Notes: generated by a model from the sequence alone, not told the origin. 64,000 bases of DNA from Hermatobates lingyangjiaoensis (GCA_026182355.1 JAPFBL010000166.1:310001-374000); one strand, 5' to 3'; numbered from the stretch's first letter, positions 48,311 to 59,140 are shown. Made by a program: numbers and translations.

Positions 48311-48949
48311 TTACTTTACTATAAGTATAGTGATCGTGAAAACATTCCATCTCGAGATTTTGACCGATTTACTTATTTTAAGGTCCCAAAGTTATTTATG
48401 ACGATTTTCCAATGATGTCTGTGCGTGTGCGTGCATATCTAAAGTTTGTGTAGACGATACAGTCCATAATCTTTCATAGATGAGGTTAATATTTTCCATA
48501 AAAATGGTCTTCAAAGTGTACATAGTGTTTATTACATTTGATTGCCGAATATAAATAGAAATGCATTAAACCATTTGATTTTGTCAATTAATGTCTTTAC
48601 TTAGGTAATGAAATTTTTCCTCATTTGAATTTTTAAATAGTGATAATAATCAATTAAAATAAGATTTAGAGAATAAAATGCAATGATTTGGAACACCACT
48701 ACATTGGATAAACAGATAGGACTTTAAGACAGTGGTATAAAGTACAGATTCATGATTTAATCGGAAAAAGCTAAGGGATTTCAAAATTTTTAAAACAACA
48801 AGAAAGTTTTTTTTTTCAACAGATATTGAAATTTTGACTTATGATTTAATGTGAAAGCTTTTGAGAAGACAAAAATCTTTATGTTGTTAACCGGTTGATA
48901 CTTTTTTTACTTATAGTAAAGTTGAGTGTAGGCCACTCCAGATTTTTTT
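48311..48949 (+). repeat. Family I element, internally deleted copy
   Basis: Keeps both ends (TTACTTTACTATAAGTA at the left, TTACTTATAGTAAAGTTGAG and GGCCACTCCAGATTTTTT at the right), with GTGCGTGTGCGTGC at the microsatellite site, in 640 bp. Confidence 0.8.
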
Positions 48950-48989
48950 TCTTTGTAAAATAATTTGTAATGTAATACTTAGTTTTTCT

Positions 48990-49158
48990 GTTTCAAAATT
49001 TATACTTCTGCCTATGAAAAAGGTTTTAAATAAAGACCGAAACGTTGGTAATGAGAGTTTAATTTGAACCTGAAGAACTGATCGAGTCCCTATAAACTAT
49101 AGTTCTGTTTCTATTCAACGGTCGATGCTATTATCAATATATATATATATATATATAC
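48990..49158 (+). repeat. Family H unit ending in (TA)n
   Basis: Contains GGTTTTAAATAAAGACC, which folds as a 7-bp stem, then GAAACGTTGG; the self-complementary ACGT follows GAA as in the other families. Upstream is CCTATGAAAA instead of a clear CTGANGA, so it is only a relative of the hammerhead-like module. It ends at (TA)n 49137-49158. Confidence 0.5.
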
Positions 49159-49249
49159 TTTGAATTGAAATTGAAATCAGACGGTCCAAACGGACAAATA
49201 ATTAAAGTTACAGCTAGAGAACACAAGAAAAAGGACGAAAACTCACGAA

Positions 49250-49285
49250 TCTCAATTATTTCGGCGTCTTGCCGTCTTCAGGAGA
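49250..49285 (-). ncRNA. Hammerhead-like motif, family F (left arm)
   Basis: Minus strand: TCTC, CTGAAGA, C, GGC-AAGAC-GCC, GAA, ATAAT, T, GAGA. Stem I TCTC/GAGA (4 bp) and stem II GGC/GCC are perfect, all consensus core bases are present and the cleavage-position base is T. Confidence 0.68.
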
Positions 49286-49357
49286 GTAGAAAGAAAGAAA
49301 ATAAAAAAAAAAAAAAAAAAAATTATTTTATTATTATTTTATTTTCTTTCTTTCTAC

Positions 49358-49393
49358 TCTCCTGAAGACGGCAAGACGCCGAAATAATTGAGA
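49358..49393 (+). ncRNA. Hammerhead-like motif, family F (right arm)
   Basis: Identical to the left-arm motif in opposite orientation. With the other arm it could also form a long duplex, which would compete with ribozyme folding. Confidence 0.68.
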
Positions 49394-49442
49394 TTCGTGA
49401 GTTTTCGTCCTTTTTCTTGTGTTCTCTAGCTGTAACTTTAAT

Positions 49443-49457
<15 letters not shown>

Positions 49458-49489
<32 letters not shown>

Positions 49490-49501
49490 GGGGGGGGGGG
49501 A
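49458..49501. repeat. (GA)n and poly-G tract
   Basis: About 14 GA units, then a run of ten or more G. Confidence 0.9.
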
Positions 49502-50039
49502 GATATGATTCAATGGGTTTACGATAAGATGGCTTCTTGGACTAAATGAGTCATTGTAAACATTACATTTTACCTATTACGTTCTTCCATTCTACAATCT
49601 ACATAAGTGTATTAGACTATGAAAGCATATAGTTGAGTTCTTTATAGGTCACACCCCATTATACAGCTTTGAGTGCTAAGTGAACTCTGAAAATGCAGCT
49701 GGAACAAATTTCCTTCTAATTTGAAGAGAATCGCATGCAACATTATGTAAATGTATTCAGCATTTCGTATTTCCATAATGTTGGCTGCCTTGTAATAATA
49801 AACTCCTTATATCATATGAAAGATATTTATTCTTCAACCCAAGTGTGAATCAAGGATTATAATAAACATTCAATATAAATTAGTACTCTTATTTTTTAAT
49901 TAAAAAAATAAATATTAAAGTATTGATTTTCCTTCTCTAAATATAAACGTTTTTGTCTTCTAAATAGAATTTTTAAATAGAATCAAAGACAGTAAACCGG
50001 TTCAAACAAAATTTCATATATATGTATATGTATAGGTGT
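49502..50039. other. AT-rich stretch
   Basis: No gene recognised. Confidence 0.4.
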
Positions 50040-50302
50040 ATAATTTAATCGGGATTTAGTCAATTTTTTAGATTAAAAATCAAACTCCCGTTGCCAGCTT
50101 GTCGGTTATATTTTAAAGTCTTTTTCACAGGCAGAAGTAAAAATTTTTGAAGAAGAAAATATCTACTTCTACCTATCAAAAAGGGTTTAAAATAAAACCA
50201 ACATGTTGGCAACGAGAGTTTGATTTTGAACCAAACAAATTGGTCGAATACCGATCAGATTGTACACCTCTTCTATTAAACGGCTGATAAATAATTTAGT
50301 TT
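50040..50302. repeat. Family H inverted pair
   Basis: 50070-50135 (minus) and 50165-50300 (plus) share AAACTCCCGTTGCCA / TGGCAACGAGAGTTT and AAAGTCTTTTTCACAGGCAGAAG / CTTCTACCTATCAAAAAGG. The GAAACGTTGG box is changed to AACATGTTGG. It ends at (TA)n. Confidence 0.7.
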
Positions 50303-50314
50303 GATATATATATA

Positions 50315-50345
<31 letters not shown>

Positions 50346-50346
50346 A

Positions 50347-50565
50347 AATAAAGTCAAAACGAAGGAAACACACAAAAAGACACAGAGCGAACAGTCCCGC
50401 AGGAAGACAGGGCGGCGACTATTCCTGCGGGACTCTTCGCTCTTCACACCTCCTGATGACGACGATGGTCGAAATATCGATGTGAGTTATGTCTGTGTCT
50501 TTCTGTGTGTTTCCTTTGTTATGAATTTATTTTATTGAAAAACGTCTGCTGGACCGTTTCTTTTA
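50347..50565 (+). repeat. Family D unit, partial foldback
   Basis: The left part 50350-50400 is an inverted copy of the tail and head without motif (GGAAACACACAAAAAGACAC); the right part has the full unit and motif at 50450-50485. TGCTGGACCGTTTCTTTTAAT borders the following TA tract. Confidence 0.8.
50450..50485 (+). ncRNA. Hammerhead-like motif, family D
   Basis: CTC, CTGATGA, C, GAC-GATG-GTC, GAAATATCGATGT, GAG. Core and stem II are intact and CTC/GAG can form stem I. The bases before GAG do not give a clean U-H cleavage step, so this family may be a non-cleaving relative. Confidence 0.5.
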
Positions 50566-50569
<4 letters not shown>

Positions 50570-50620
<51 letters not shown>

Positions 50621-50626
50621 TATAAT
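50570..50626. repeat. (TA)n between D and F units
   Basis: About 25 TA units with one interruption, shared as the border of the plus-strand D unit and the minus-strand F unit. Confidence 0.95.
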
Positions 50627-50765
50627 TAAAGTTACAGCTAGAGAACACAAGAAAAAGGACGAACACTCACGAATCTCGATAATTTCGGCGTCTTGCCGTC
50701 TTCAGGAGAGTAGAAAGAAAGAACAGGTGCACAAAGAACAGTAGAAGCACAACAGGTGCTTACTG
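50627..50765 (-). repeat. Family F unit, single copy
   Basis: Same as the left arm of 49199 up to CTACTCTCC, then unique sequence. Motif at 50674-50709. Confidence 0.85.
50674..50709 (-). ncRNA. Hammerhead-like motif, family F (variant)
   Basis: TCTC, CTGAAGA, C, GGC-AAGAC-GCC, GAA, ATTAT, C, GAGA. The stem III region ATAAT has become ATTAT, still with A-T/T-A ends, and the cleavage-position base is C instead of T. Both are allowed in hammerheads, so the changes look neutral for folding. Confidence 0.66.
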
Positions 50766-51419
50766 CTCTAATTATCTTTAAGCTATCTTGCCATTTGTTA
50801 TAACTGAATGTTAGTATGAATATATTTTTATCTTATTTTTGGGTCTATATCTTCAGTGGATAAGATATCACTGGTCTGATAACAGTAGTATAGAGTTAAG
50901 GTGTAGATTTAGAGTTATGACCCCAACTTCTGGCAAAGATTTTTCCGACAAATAAATGTCCTCTTATGGTCTTTGTTAATGAAATTATTACATGTTTTTT
51001 TGTTTTTTAGCCTTTGTTCAAAGATTTACATATTTTAGAGTTTTAGTTTAGTTTTCGTAATTAAGCCGTTCATATATGATAATATAATAATAAGTTTAAT
51101 AAGTAATAAGTAATAATACTTATCCAATAATACTGGAATAATTTTTTCTAGATATTTTGAATAATTTATTAAAAAAACTAGTTAAAAAAAGATATTTTAA
51201 AATGAACTTTAATTTATCCTTTTTTATTCCTCTCACAGAAGTATTGTTTGCTCAGTGCAAGGTTTTTATAGCTTGGTTTCAATATGAGACTAAGTGAGAC
51301 CGGGTTAGCAAATGCATTGAGTATTCCTGTCTGATATTGGAAGCAATATTTCATTGAGTGTTTCTTTTTGCGAGGGTCGGATAACATTAATTGAAGTGTC
51401 TCTAAGAAGATTTAATGAG
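50766..51419. other. AT-rich stretch
   Basis: No gene recognised. Confidence 0.4.
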
Positions 51420-51850
51420 TTGACGACAATTAGTGTTTATTGGAGGGCGAAGAATGTTCTTCTATTATCAGCCAATAAGAGGGATGCTAACTGAAGAAGT
51501 GCCCTATCCAATTACTTGGATGTTGCCTGGTGGGGGTGTCGCCATGGCTTCCTCTCTCTCTTTCTTACTCCCTTGTATTTGGCCTTATATTCAATTCTTC
51601 TCTCTCGCTTGCACACCTTCAGCCCTCCAAACACGATTAGTGTGGCTTGCCTTGAAGGAAAAGCAAGAGTAGAGGAAGACAAACCAGTTATTAGGGAAGA
51701 CTTCCCTTTTGGGGGACGGGGTGGCTCACACCCCATCTCTTTCATACATACTCACGTCTTTCTCGGCATCAATCTAATTTCGACCATCTCGTTGATAGCT
51801 AACCCCTAGCTATAACCCATAGTTATGCCTGGGGGATTAATAACGTCCAA
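51420..51850. repeat. GC-richer island
   Basis: A GA-rich left edge, C/T-rich centre (CTTCCTCTCTCTCTTTCTTAC), then a second GA-to-CT change (GAGTAGAGGAAGAC to CACACCCCATCTC). Overlapping frames of 77-97 codons on both strands have no recognisable domain. Confidence 0.35.
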
Positions 51851-52784
51851 CTCTTCCTATAACCCCCTATAAAATGTAAAAAAGATTTGTCCCCACCCCT
51901 GCAGACAGTAATTACTCTTTAAATATTTCCACATAATTTAACTAAAGAAAAATAATTTTAAAAATAAATCTTTAGCTTTAATAGCTATACAAAATTACCA
52001 AAATCATGATTAATTGATTCCATTTATTGATTATGCTTACGTAGCTAAGTTCATTATACAAATTTCTTTTAATCATTGCCACTTTTCAATTATGCTTAAA
52101 ATATCTAAGAAAAACTTCATACAAAGTATATTTAACTCACTAAAAGAAATTGATAACTTAAAAACACTGTTTATCTTAATCGACGAACGTAGACTTTATC
52201 ACCAATAACTTAATTCGTAAAAAAGTCTTGTCCTTTTTATGCAAGGAGATTTTTGCATAAAATTCAAAAAAACAACCAGGTTTTACAGTTATAAAGAACG
52301 TTTAAGAAATATTTAAAAAAAAAGTTTAATCAATTCTTATAATATTAATAAATCTAATAAAAGAATGTATGTTTATTTAAAAAAATAAAGATGAGATATG
52401 TTGAAATTATTCAATTTTAAGTTTTCCCTTTTAGTGTTTCTAGTGATTTATAACACTTAAAATTTTTTTTGAGAACATAAAAATTATAGGTGATTGCTTT
52501 ATGCGACATCTTTAATCTTATATAACCTGTCAAACATTATTTTTTAATATCATTAAATTCACAATCGTGCATCTTTTCTATGACAAAGTTATCAAAGTGA
52601 CTTTTTTTTCAATATGGCATATAAGAGTTATTCCGGGTATAATATGAATTATTTATAATTCGGGTTTAATATGAATAATCATGTTATTAATATGAATTGT
52701 AAAAATATTATTAAAATGAATTGTAATATTGTTACAAACGGTATGTACCATTTCTTCAAACAATTGAAGATACATAACACATGC
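51851..52784. other. AT-rich stretch
   Basis: No gene recognised; ATATGAAT-type short repeats near 52640-52700. Confidence 0.45.
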
Positions 52785-52814
52785 AAACAAGACACACACA
52801 CATACACACACACA

Positions 52815-52895
<81 letters not shown>

Positions 52896-52905
52896 CACAC
52901 AAACA
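52785..52905. repeat. (AC)n microsatellite
   Basis: More than 45 AC units with a few interruptions. All open frames over it are artefacts. Confidence 0.97.
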
Positions 52906-53980
52906 TACTAAACACTACACCACTTCAGAAAGTCTCAAGGGACTTCTAAACAACTATGTCCTTTTACTTACGGTAATATATAAGGAAATTCCAATTTAAA
53001 TTATAATTGAATGGAATGAAATACATTTTGTAATGTTTAACACAAATATGAAACATGCATATTTGTTAAGGTAATTTTGAAGACAGTGGGAGTAATAGGC
53101 AAGAATTTAATTATAAGATAGCAATTGTCCCCGATACAAGTTGCATCTGTCTGCTGTTATCAAACTGAATGAAGTTGATTCCAAGTTTGGCGTGTCTCGA
53201 ACAGAATGAGGTATCCGGCCAACTTGAAACAGAGTCATCTCTGACCCTTCTCCAAGTCTCCCTTAGCTAATGTCTTCTATCATCAAACAACCAAAGTCTA
53301 GTATTCCTTCTATACAAATTATCACACACTTTCATCCAAGAGAAAAATGACTACTTTAAAGAACAATATTTTAACCAAGAAATGGAAAACTAGTATAAAA
53401 AAATGAACACTTATTTATTTAACTAATTGGAGTTTGATTTTTACAACAGTTAGTTATTTAATAAGCTAAAGTATTCTGGTTCTTATCAATGTTTGGATCA
53501 AACAATGGTTTATACCTTTTTGATAAAACCCATATGAGGCAGAATTAATTATATTGTATCTTCTATTTTGGTAAAACAAAAATAAAACCTTAGAATGTTT
53601 TTTTAAAGAAGATGTTGAGTATGAGTTATTGATTGTTTGTGATTTGCTCTACTGTTTTTCTAAAATTGGATTGTATATTTGAGCAGATGTTGTTTGGAAT
53701 CAGATATTCCTCTGATGCAATCAACATCATTCCAATCAAACTTTCCGCCCCCTTCAGTCAAGCGTGACTTTGAATTCCCTTAAAAGAGAACCCAATCACT
53801 TCGGCTTGCCTTGAGAACTCTCTTTGCAAACCACTGTGACCATTCACCCCAATTTAAGTAGCTTTCAACACTAACGAACCGACAAGGACATTCGTCTTCC
53901 CTCATGTTATGCCATTCATTATCTCATTTTCTAAACATTTAATAAGGGCTAATCGAATATATATATATACATATATTTAA
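52906..53980. other. No gene recognised
   Basis: Two somewhat GC-richer pieces (53130-53330 and 53690-53920), the latter C/T-rich, in AT-rich DNA. No open frame or splice-bounded exon stands out. Confidence 0.35.
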
Positions 53981-54029
53981 ATGAAAAAAGACTACATATA
54001 GAAGAAGCGAGAAAACTTACTGGATCGAT

Positions 54030-54054
54030 ATTTCGAACTGAAGTTCGTCGTCAG
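54030..54054 (-). ncRNA. Hammerhead-like motif, family E (left arm)
   Basis: CTGACGA, C, GAAC-TTCA-GTTC, GAAAT, then ATCGATC. Core and stem II are intact; AT...AT with the loop ATCG could form a minimal stem III, with C at the cleavage position. No convincing stem I. Confidence 0.5.
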
Positions 54055-54186
54055 GGAGAGTGTAGAAAGTAGAAGGGAAGAAGAAGAGGTACGTGTGTTC
54101 ACTTGTACCGGCAGAGAGCGACTAGTGGACAGGTACAAGTGAACGCACGTACCTCTTCTTCTTCCCTTCTACTTTCTACTCTCTCC

Positions 54187-54211
54187 CTGACGACAAACTT
54201 TAGTTCGAAAT
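54187..54211 (+). ncRNA. Hammerhead-like motif, family E (right arm)
   Basis: As the left arm, but stem II starts with A (AAAC-TTTA-GTTC), which breaks one pair. Confidence 0.45.
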
Positions 54212-54296
54212 ATCGATCCAGTAAGTTTTCTCGCTTCTTCTATATGTTGTCTTTTTTTATTTATATATCTGTCCGGTTTGGACCGTTTTAATATTT

Positions 54297-54298
<2 letters not shown>

Positions 54299-54335
<37 letters not shown>

Positions 54336-54389
54336 TATGTCCTATATAGGTACCTATTCTATCAAACGGTCGATATATTTTGATTCTGT

Positions 54390-54430
<41 letters not shown>
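54299..54430. repeat. Two (TA)n tracts around a family H scrap
   Basis: (TA)n at 54299-54332 and 54392-54430; between them CTATTCTATCAAACGGTCGATA, the family H border. Confidence 0.85.
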
Positions 54431-54432
<2 letters not shown>

Positions 54433-54690
54433 GAATATATTATTGTGAAATAACAATCAATGATCAAACTACAATATGAAATGGAAAAAAAAGCTCAGAT
54501 GTTTCAATCGTAACAGGCGATCATCGTCAGAGTCAAAAAACCCAACTGAAACATTAGATGCAGAAACATCTTGGTGAGGGTTGAGAGGAGAGAGAGGGAA
54601 GTGAGGTATTTTAAAATTGTGTAAAGTGCAGGAAAGGACAAATGTCTAGAGAGGGATGTTTAGGGAAGCAAAGGAGTACAATAAAAAAGA
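54431..54690 (-). repeat. Family B unit with long head (minus strand)
   Basis: Motif at 54492-54534: GACT, CTGACGA, T, GATCG...CGATT stem II, GAA, ACATCT. Compared with other B copies the stem pairs have changed together (C-G to T-A), keeping the fold. The GA-rich head 54570-54640 is the complement of 26474-26530. Confidence 0.75.
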
Positions 54691-54983
54691 CCAAAAAGCA
54701 ATCCGCTACCTGTCAACCCTCTTAGAAGGGGTCATTGCCCTCGTCAAGAAAGTATCAAGCTTGAACAGCCCGTTACTAATGTTTATAATATTTGACCTAT
54801 TAAATTAAATCACAGAGGGTTTGATAATATGTTTTAACAACATCGACTTTCATAGGTAATAAATTTAGCTCCTGTTAAATTAATATAATGATTTAATTAT
54901 ATATATGGAAGAATAAATCGCTACTTTTTCCTGTCTACTTACGTTGTGTTCGTGTGTTTTACGCGTGTTTTTAAAAATTTACG

Positions 54984-55356
54984 TGTTTTATAATCGTAAT
55001 AAACGTGGGCAGTGTTTTAATAAAAACCTCTCCCAAGGAACTGGAATCCGATCGTATTTATAACATTCTGTGCATAAATTGTCTTATAATTTAGATGGGT
55101 CAAACTGGCAAATTTTTAAAGGCACGTATAAAACAACACCAATTCAATGTAAGTAGACACGAAAAAAGTAGTTCCTTATTCTTGTATACAAATAAACAAA
55201 ATAATCATATTGTTTGAACAGGAGTTAAATTTATTATCTATAAAAAATCGATGTTGTTAAGAAATATTATTGAATCGTCTCTAATTAAATTTAATAGATC
55301 AAATATTATAAACATTAGTAGCGGTCTCCTTAATATACTATCGAATCCTCTCTGAT
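54984..55356 (+). pseudogene. Penelope-like element GIY-YIG endonuclease remnant
   Basis: One frame reads ...KTSPKELESDRIYNILCINC, then LII, a stop (TAG 55092-55094), MGQTGKFLKARIKQHQFNVS, later NKQNNHIV, a second stop (TGA), and a tail with KKSMLLRNIIESSLIKFNRS. Read through the stops, this is the GIY-YIG nuclease fold of Penelope-like elements: the G/R-IY-x-I-x-C-x-x-C strand with its Cys pair, the (Y)IGQTG motif, the Arg of the following helix, the H-x(n)-H pair, and the final helix with a conserved Glu. In PLEs this domain follows the reverse transcriptase and nicks target DNA. Two stops and the loss of the YIG tyrosine codon show that it is dead. Stop positions and frame come from direct reading; the assignment is by motif. 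Confidence 0.78.
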
Positions 55357-55429
55357 TAAATTTAGTACATACATATTCATGATTTAATTTGAAAAGGAAT
55401 AAATGAAAGAAATTTAACATTTTTTAATA

Positions 55430-55578
55430 AAACAAAAATAGTGTTTTTTGTTCAATAAAATTTAAAAATTTTGACTTATTATTGAATGTGAAAGCTTTTG
55501 AGGGCTCAAAAATCGTTATAGTATAAACCAATTTGATATTTTCTTACTGATAGCAAAGTAGAGTGTAAGCTTCTCCAG
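55430..55578 (+). repeat. Family I right-end fragment
   Basis: AAAATTTTGACTTATTATTGAATGTGAAAGC and TAGCAAAGTAGAGTGTAAGCTTCTCCAGATT align with the last part of the 48311 copy. Confidence 0.7.
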
Positions 55579-56370
55579 ATTGTTTACATTGACTTAGAAA
55601 TTTTTTAAGAGAATCGACTGAAATAATATTGATTTTTAGAGGTTTAACGAGAAAACTCTAAATGTTTTAATGATTTAATATGAGATGCAAAAAGAGTAAA
55701 ATTCCTATATGTTAAAAATCATTATCAATCAAACAAAATTTCTGATGCTTTCTATGGTATGATAAATTTGCCCAACAAAATGCTCTAATAGATCTGTAGA
55801 TCTCACCTTGAACAAAACTTTGAAATAAAATCAATAAAATTGAAAGAAACAGAAGATTTTTTTCCGTTTATGCACCATATTTTCTTTGGGTAATGTTGAA
55901 GTATTAGTAACATACTTTTTGTTTCAATATTTTAAAACGGATACCAATTTTAAGCTGATTCTTCAGTGTGTGATGACACCAACATTTTTCAGTCCAAATA
56001 GAAATAACTTGAAGTCTTAAAGAAACCTTTTTAGCGTAAATATTCAACGTAGAAAGAGATGAGATTGGTGACATCAAATGTAACAGATACACTGATTATA
56101 TAATGTTACAGATGGCCAAGTAAAAGATTTACTAGCTATAGGGACAGAAGGAATGTTATCCTGTAAGAAATTATTTCTTAACATGAAATCTTCACTTTAG
56201 CTTTATAAGAGTGTTATTACTGGTAGGGTAATACCAATGATATTTTATGCATCGTTGTGGGATATACAAAACCAAGCATGTATGTCGTTAACTGGATGAA
56301 TCACTACGAGTGGTACCTCCAGGATGGACTACTAACATTCATTTCTGACTAGACATTTACACCAAAATTA
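55579..56370 (+). repeat. Family I 3' unit, tandem and diverged
   Basis: Starts TTTACATTGACTTAGAAATTTTTT straight after the previous end, as at 45486, and follows its block order to the AATCACTACGAGTGGTACCTCC region. A second case of the head-to-tail arrangement. Confidence 0.7.
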
Positions 56371-57704
56371 TTTTATGTTCTCTTTATTTTACAATAATGT
56401 TTTTCTAACTATATGAAAGATAAAACATCAAGAAAATAATAGAATGAGGTATGATTAAATCAAGAAGAAATTAAGTAGACGGTGTCAGGAACAACTGGGT
56501 TTCATTTATTGTAAAAAGCATTCCAAATATGCTTAAATTTAATAAAGAATACTATATCTCCAAACACAGAATTTAATAATGAATTTAGGTTTATTAATGT
56601 AGTAATAATCTACAATGATGTTTAGTTAACTACTATGAATGGATGCTGTATTTGACATCATACGAAGAATGTAACCATGAGCCTAAAAGAGGTAGAAACC
56701 CTTGATCACTTTATATCTGTATTCGAGGCAATTCTCAGAATGAGCAATCATTTCTGTCAAATCATTTTTAAAATGATAGAAGTGAGGAGTACTTTACTAT
56801 CTTCATTTTTCGAACGCCATTAATAAACTTAAAATCATAAGTTGAATTTTATTACAACAATCAACAACAATTAAAGTTTAAAAATAACTAAATGTTGGTG
56901 TAAATGAACGTTTATTTAGAATACTTGTAGACATTTAACTTAATTTGAAAACTTTTACCTTATTTGAATTAGTTCTCTTTTTTGTTATGAATGATCCATA
57001 CAACAGTAACTGTTATCTCACATTAATCAATGTATAAAAGCGGATTTTTCTCGCGGTTTCGAACAAAGCTCCTAGAACAATATAATTATTAAGTTGTAAT
57101 TACATAAACGTGTCACATTACATATCCATTATATCTCTGGATTTCATGTTTTCATGATTACTGTAAGTAATAAATTATATAAATAAACATGATCATGTGC
57201 ATGTTAAGAACATTGTGAAAAACCATGCTTTAGTTGTGTTAGTTCAGAGAATGTAACTTATAAAAATCATTATTATGGATCAAAATATTTATAACAGATT
57301 GCACTTCAAATTGTGTATGTAAGCAATTTCTTTTATACATTTACAAACTAATTGAAATAACAGAGATGGAATTATGAAAGAAAAAAATATTAGAAATAAA
57401 AAGAGAGAAGAATTAAAAAGTGGTCTTTCACTTTATGTCAGATTTTTAAAAGATGTCTTTCACTTTATGTAATAGAATATAAATGACATTAAATAAAACA
57501 AAGGTAGCAAAAAGGTGTGGAGAGGTTAAGGGAAGGTTATACAAACAATTTATAAAACTAGGTTACAGTAAAGTAAAAGAATCATAAGAATATATCCTCT
57601 ATAAGGAAGCAGCAATAAAAATAATAATTCGATTAAGAGAATACAAAAAAAGAGTGAATTTAAATAATAACCATGAGACAGGGTTAGAATCAATATGCTC
57701 AGAG
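56371..57704. other. AT-rich stretch
   Basis: No gene recognised. Confidence 0.45.
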
Positions 57705-57945
57705 TTCATATTCATGTTTACCTGTTGCAAGTTACCTACTGATCCAATTTGTCTAACTATACCCTCAATTAAAACTTTATCAAATCCAATGAGGCCTGGG
57801 TGGGTGTTGACTCTCTGTTAATTATTTCGAAACCCTCATCAATAGTATCTCATATCTTTTTAGATTGGATAAAGTTTTAACTGATATAGTAAACGAATTG
57901 GACCCTTCAAATATTTGTAACCGGTCAATATGAATATGGACTCTA
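57705..57945. repeat. Degenerate inverted repeat with possible hammerhead remnant
   Basis: 57705-57795 (plus) resembles 57842-57945 (same strand reading in part, with TTAAAACTTTATC and TCCAATTTGTC / TCCAATTCGT blocks in common). Between them, on the minus strand, TTGATGAGGGTTTCGAAATAATT looks like a decayed UUGAUGA-hairpin-GAAAUAAUU module. The 89-codon minus-strand frame over this region is Lys/Arg-rich and unrecognised. Confidence 0.35.
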
Positions 57946-58091
57946 ATTTGATTCAAATTCTTCTTCCGGTGCTTTATTATGTCACTTTTCTTCTTTTGTG
58001 TTCTTGTAAACTTATTCATTTTTGTAATGTGTCTATTCGTTTCCTTATGTGTTTTTCTTTGCCGTAACCTAATTTTACCAGCCATTAACAT

Positions 58092-58959
58092 AACCTTCTC
58101 TTTAACTCTCTTGTGACCTTTCTTTTATTTAAATTCAGTTCTTCTTTGAAATATAAATTGAAAAGCGTTAAAGTGTTTTTTTTATTGTAAATAAAATAAA
58201 CATAGAATTCCAGAAGAAGATAACAGGTATGTAAACAATTTCAAGTTGTTTTGTTCAATTTTGGCCACAACCATTCCTAATTCCTAATTGACAGAGTCAT
58301 TCTTGTTCTCTTTGCTTTACTTGTAATCCGATGATAAAAGTGAACACCAAATCGAAAAAAAAATATTTTCAGAAGTAACTAACAATCATTCAAATTGATT
58401 AATTTAGTTTAATTTGGGTAATAAACATTGCAAATTTTTGATGTAAAAGTTTTTGGAATAATTGATTAGAACAACTGGTCATCGCTTGAAATGAATGATT
58501 CTTCTCAACAGCTGTCACAAAATTAAATAAAATGAACCAGTATTAATTTAAATGTTATGAGTGTCGAAGAAAATTGTAATTCATGATATCAGGCAAGCTA
58601 TATAACCTAGTAAGTTGCATTTGTAACGTTCATTAAAAGATACCAAAGGAAATCTCAAACAATGACTTAACTTGTGTGAATACTACAAAGGAACATATTC
58701 CAATCAAGGAATAATAAGATATTTAAGTTTGAAATTTTAACATTTTGCTTGATAATGAAGCGTAAACTTTAGAAGTAACGAAGACTTTGGCCTTGCGAAT
58801 TCCAAAACTTTACTCTAATACTAAAACGCTTATTAAATTTCAGAACAAAATCGATACTTCATGAAACCTATGATAATGTTTTCAATATCAGTCATGAAGA
58901 CGCAGTTGAAGTTGTTACCTTCCTCAACAACTTATATTTGCAAATAATTTCTTATATAT
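58092..58959. other. AT-rich stretch
   Basis: No gene recognised. Confidence 0.45.
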
Positions 58960-59140
58960 ATACTTAAAATAAACTGTGACACATAGACAGAAACATAACA
59001 AAGACTCACTTTTCAATATTTTGAGCGTAATGGTGACCATCCTCAGGAGAAGAAGTGAATTGACGGAGGGACGACAGTCAACTATAGAACTCTCTGGGTG
59101 AGGGCTACAGCAGTGCTGCCACAAAGGAGAAAAATAAAAA
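58960..59140 (-). repeat. Family K unit, copy 2
   Basis: Minus-strand motif at 59018-59046: CTTCTC, CTGAGGA, T, GGTCACC-containing hairpin, then CTCAAAATATT, GAAAAG. CTTCTC pairs with GAAAAG at five of six places. The G12 position is A, as in the 10583 copy. Confidence 0.55.

Larger units (their letters stand above)
49199..49444. repeat. Family F foldback, near-perfect inverted dimer
   Basis: Arms 49199-49306 and 49337-49444 (108 bp) around an A/T-rich 30-bp loop, bounded by (TA)n on the right and GGTCCAAACGGAC, a border palindrome shared with other units, on the left. Each arm has an intact motif. Confidence 0.92.
53984..54290. repeat. Family E foldback, long inverted dimer
   Basis: Arms 53984-54109 and 54132-54260 (about 125 bp) around a short loop; motifs at 54030-54054 (minus) and 54187-54211 (plus). 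The right border CCGGTTTGGACCGTTTT resembles the border sequence of families C, D and F. Followed by (TA)n at 54299. Confidence 0.9.

Noticed and set aside
52653..52999. Thr/His and Cys/Val repeat frames
   Set aside because: Translations of the (AC)n tract.
57822..58091. 89-codon Lys/Arg-rich minus-strand frame
   Set aside because: It overlaps a degenerate inverted repeat and its composition follows from A/G-rich DNA; no domain recognised.
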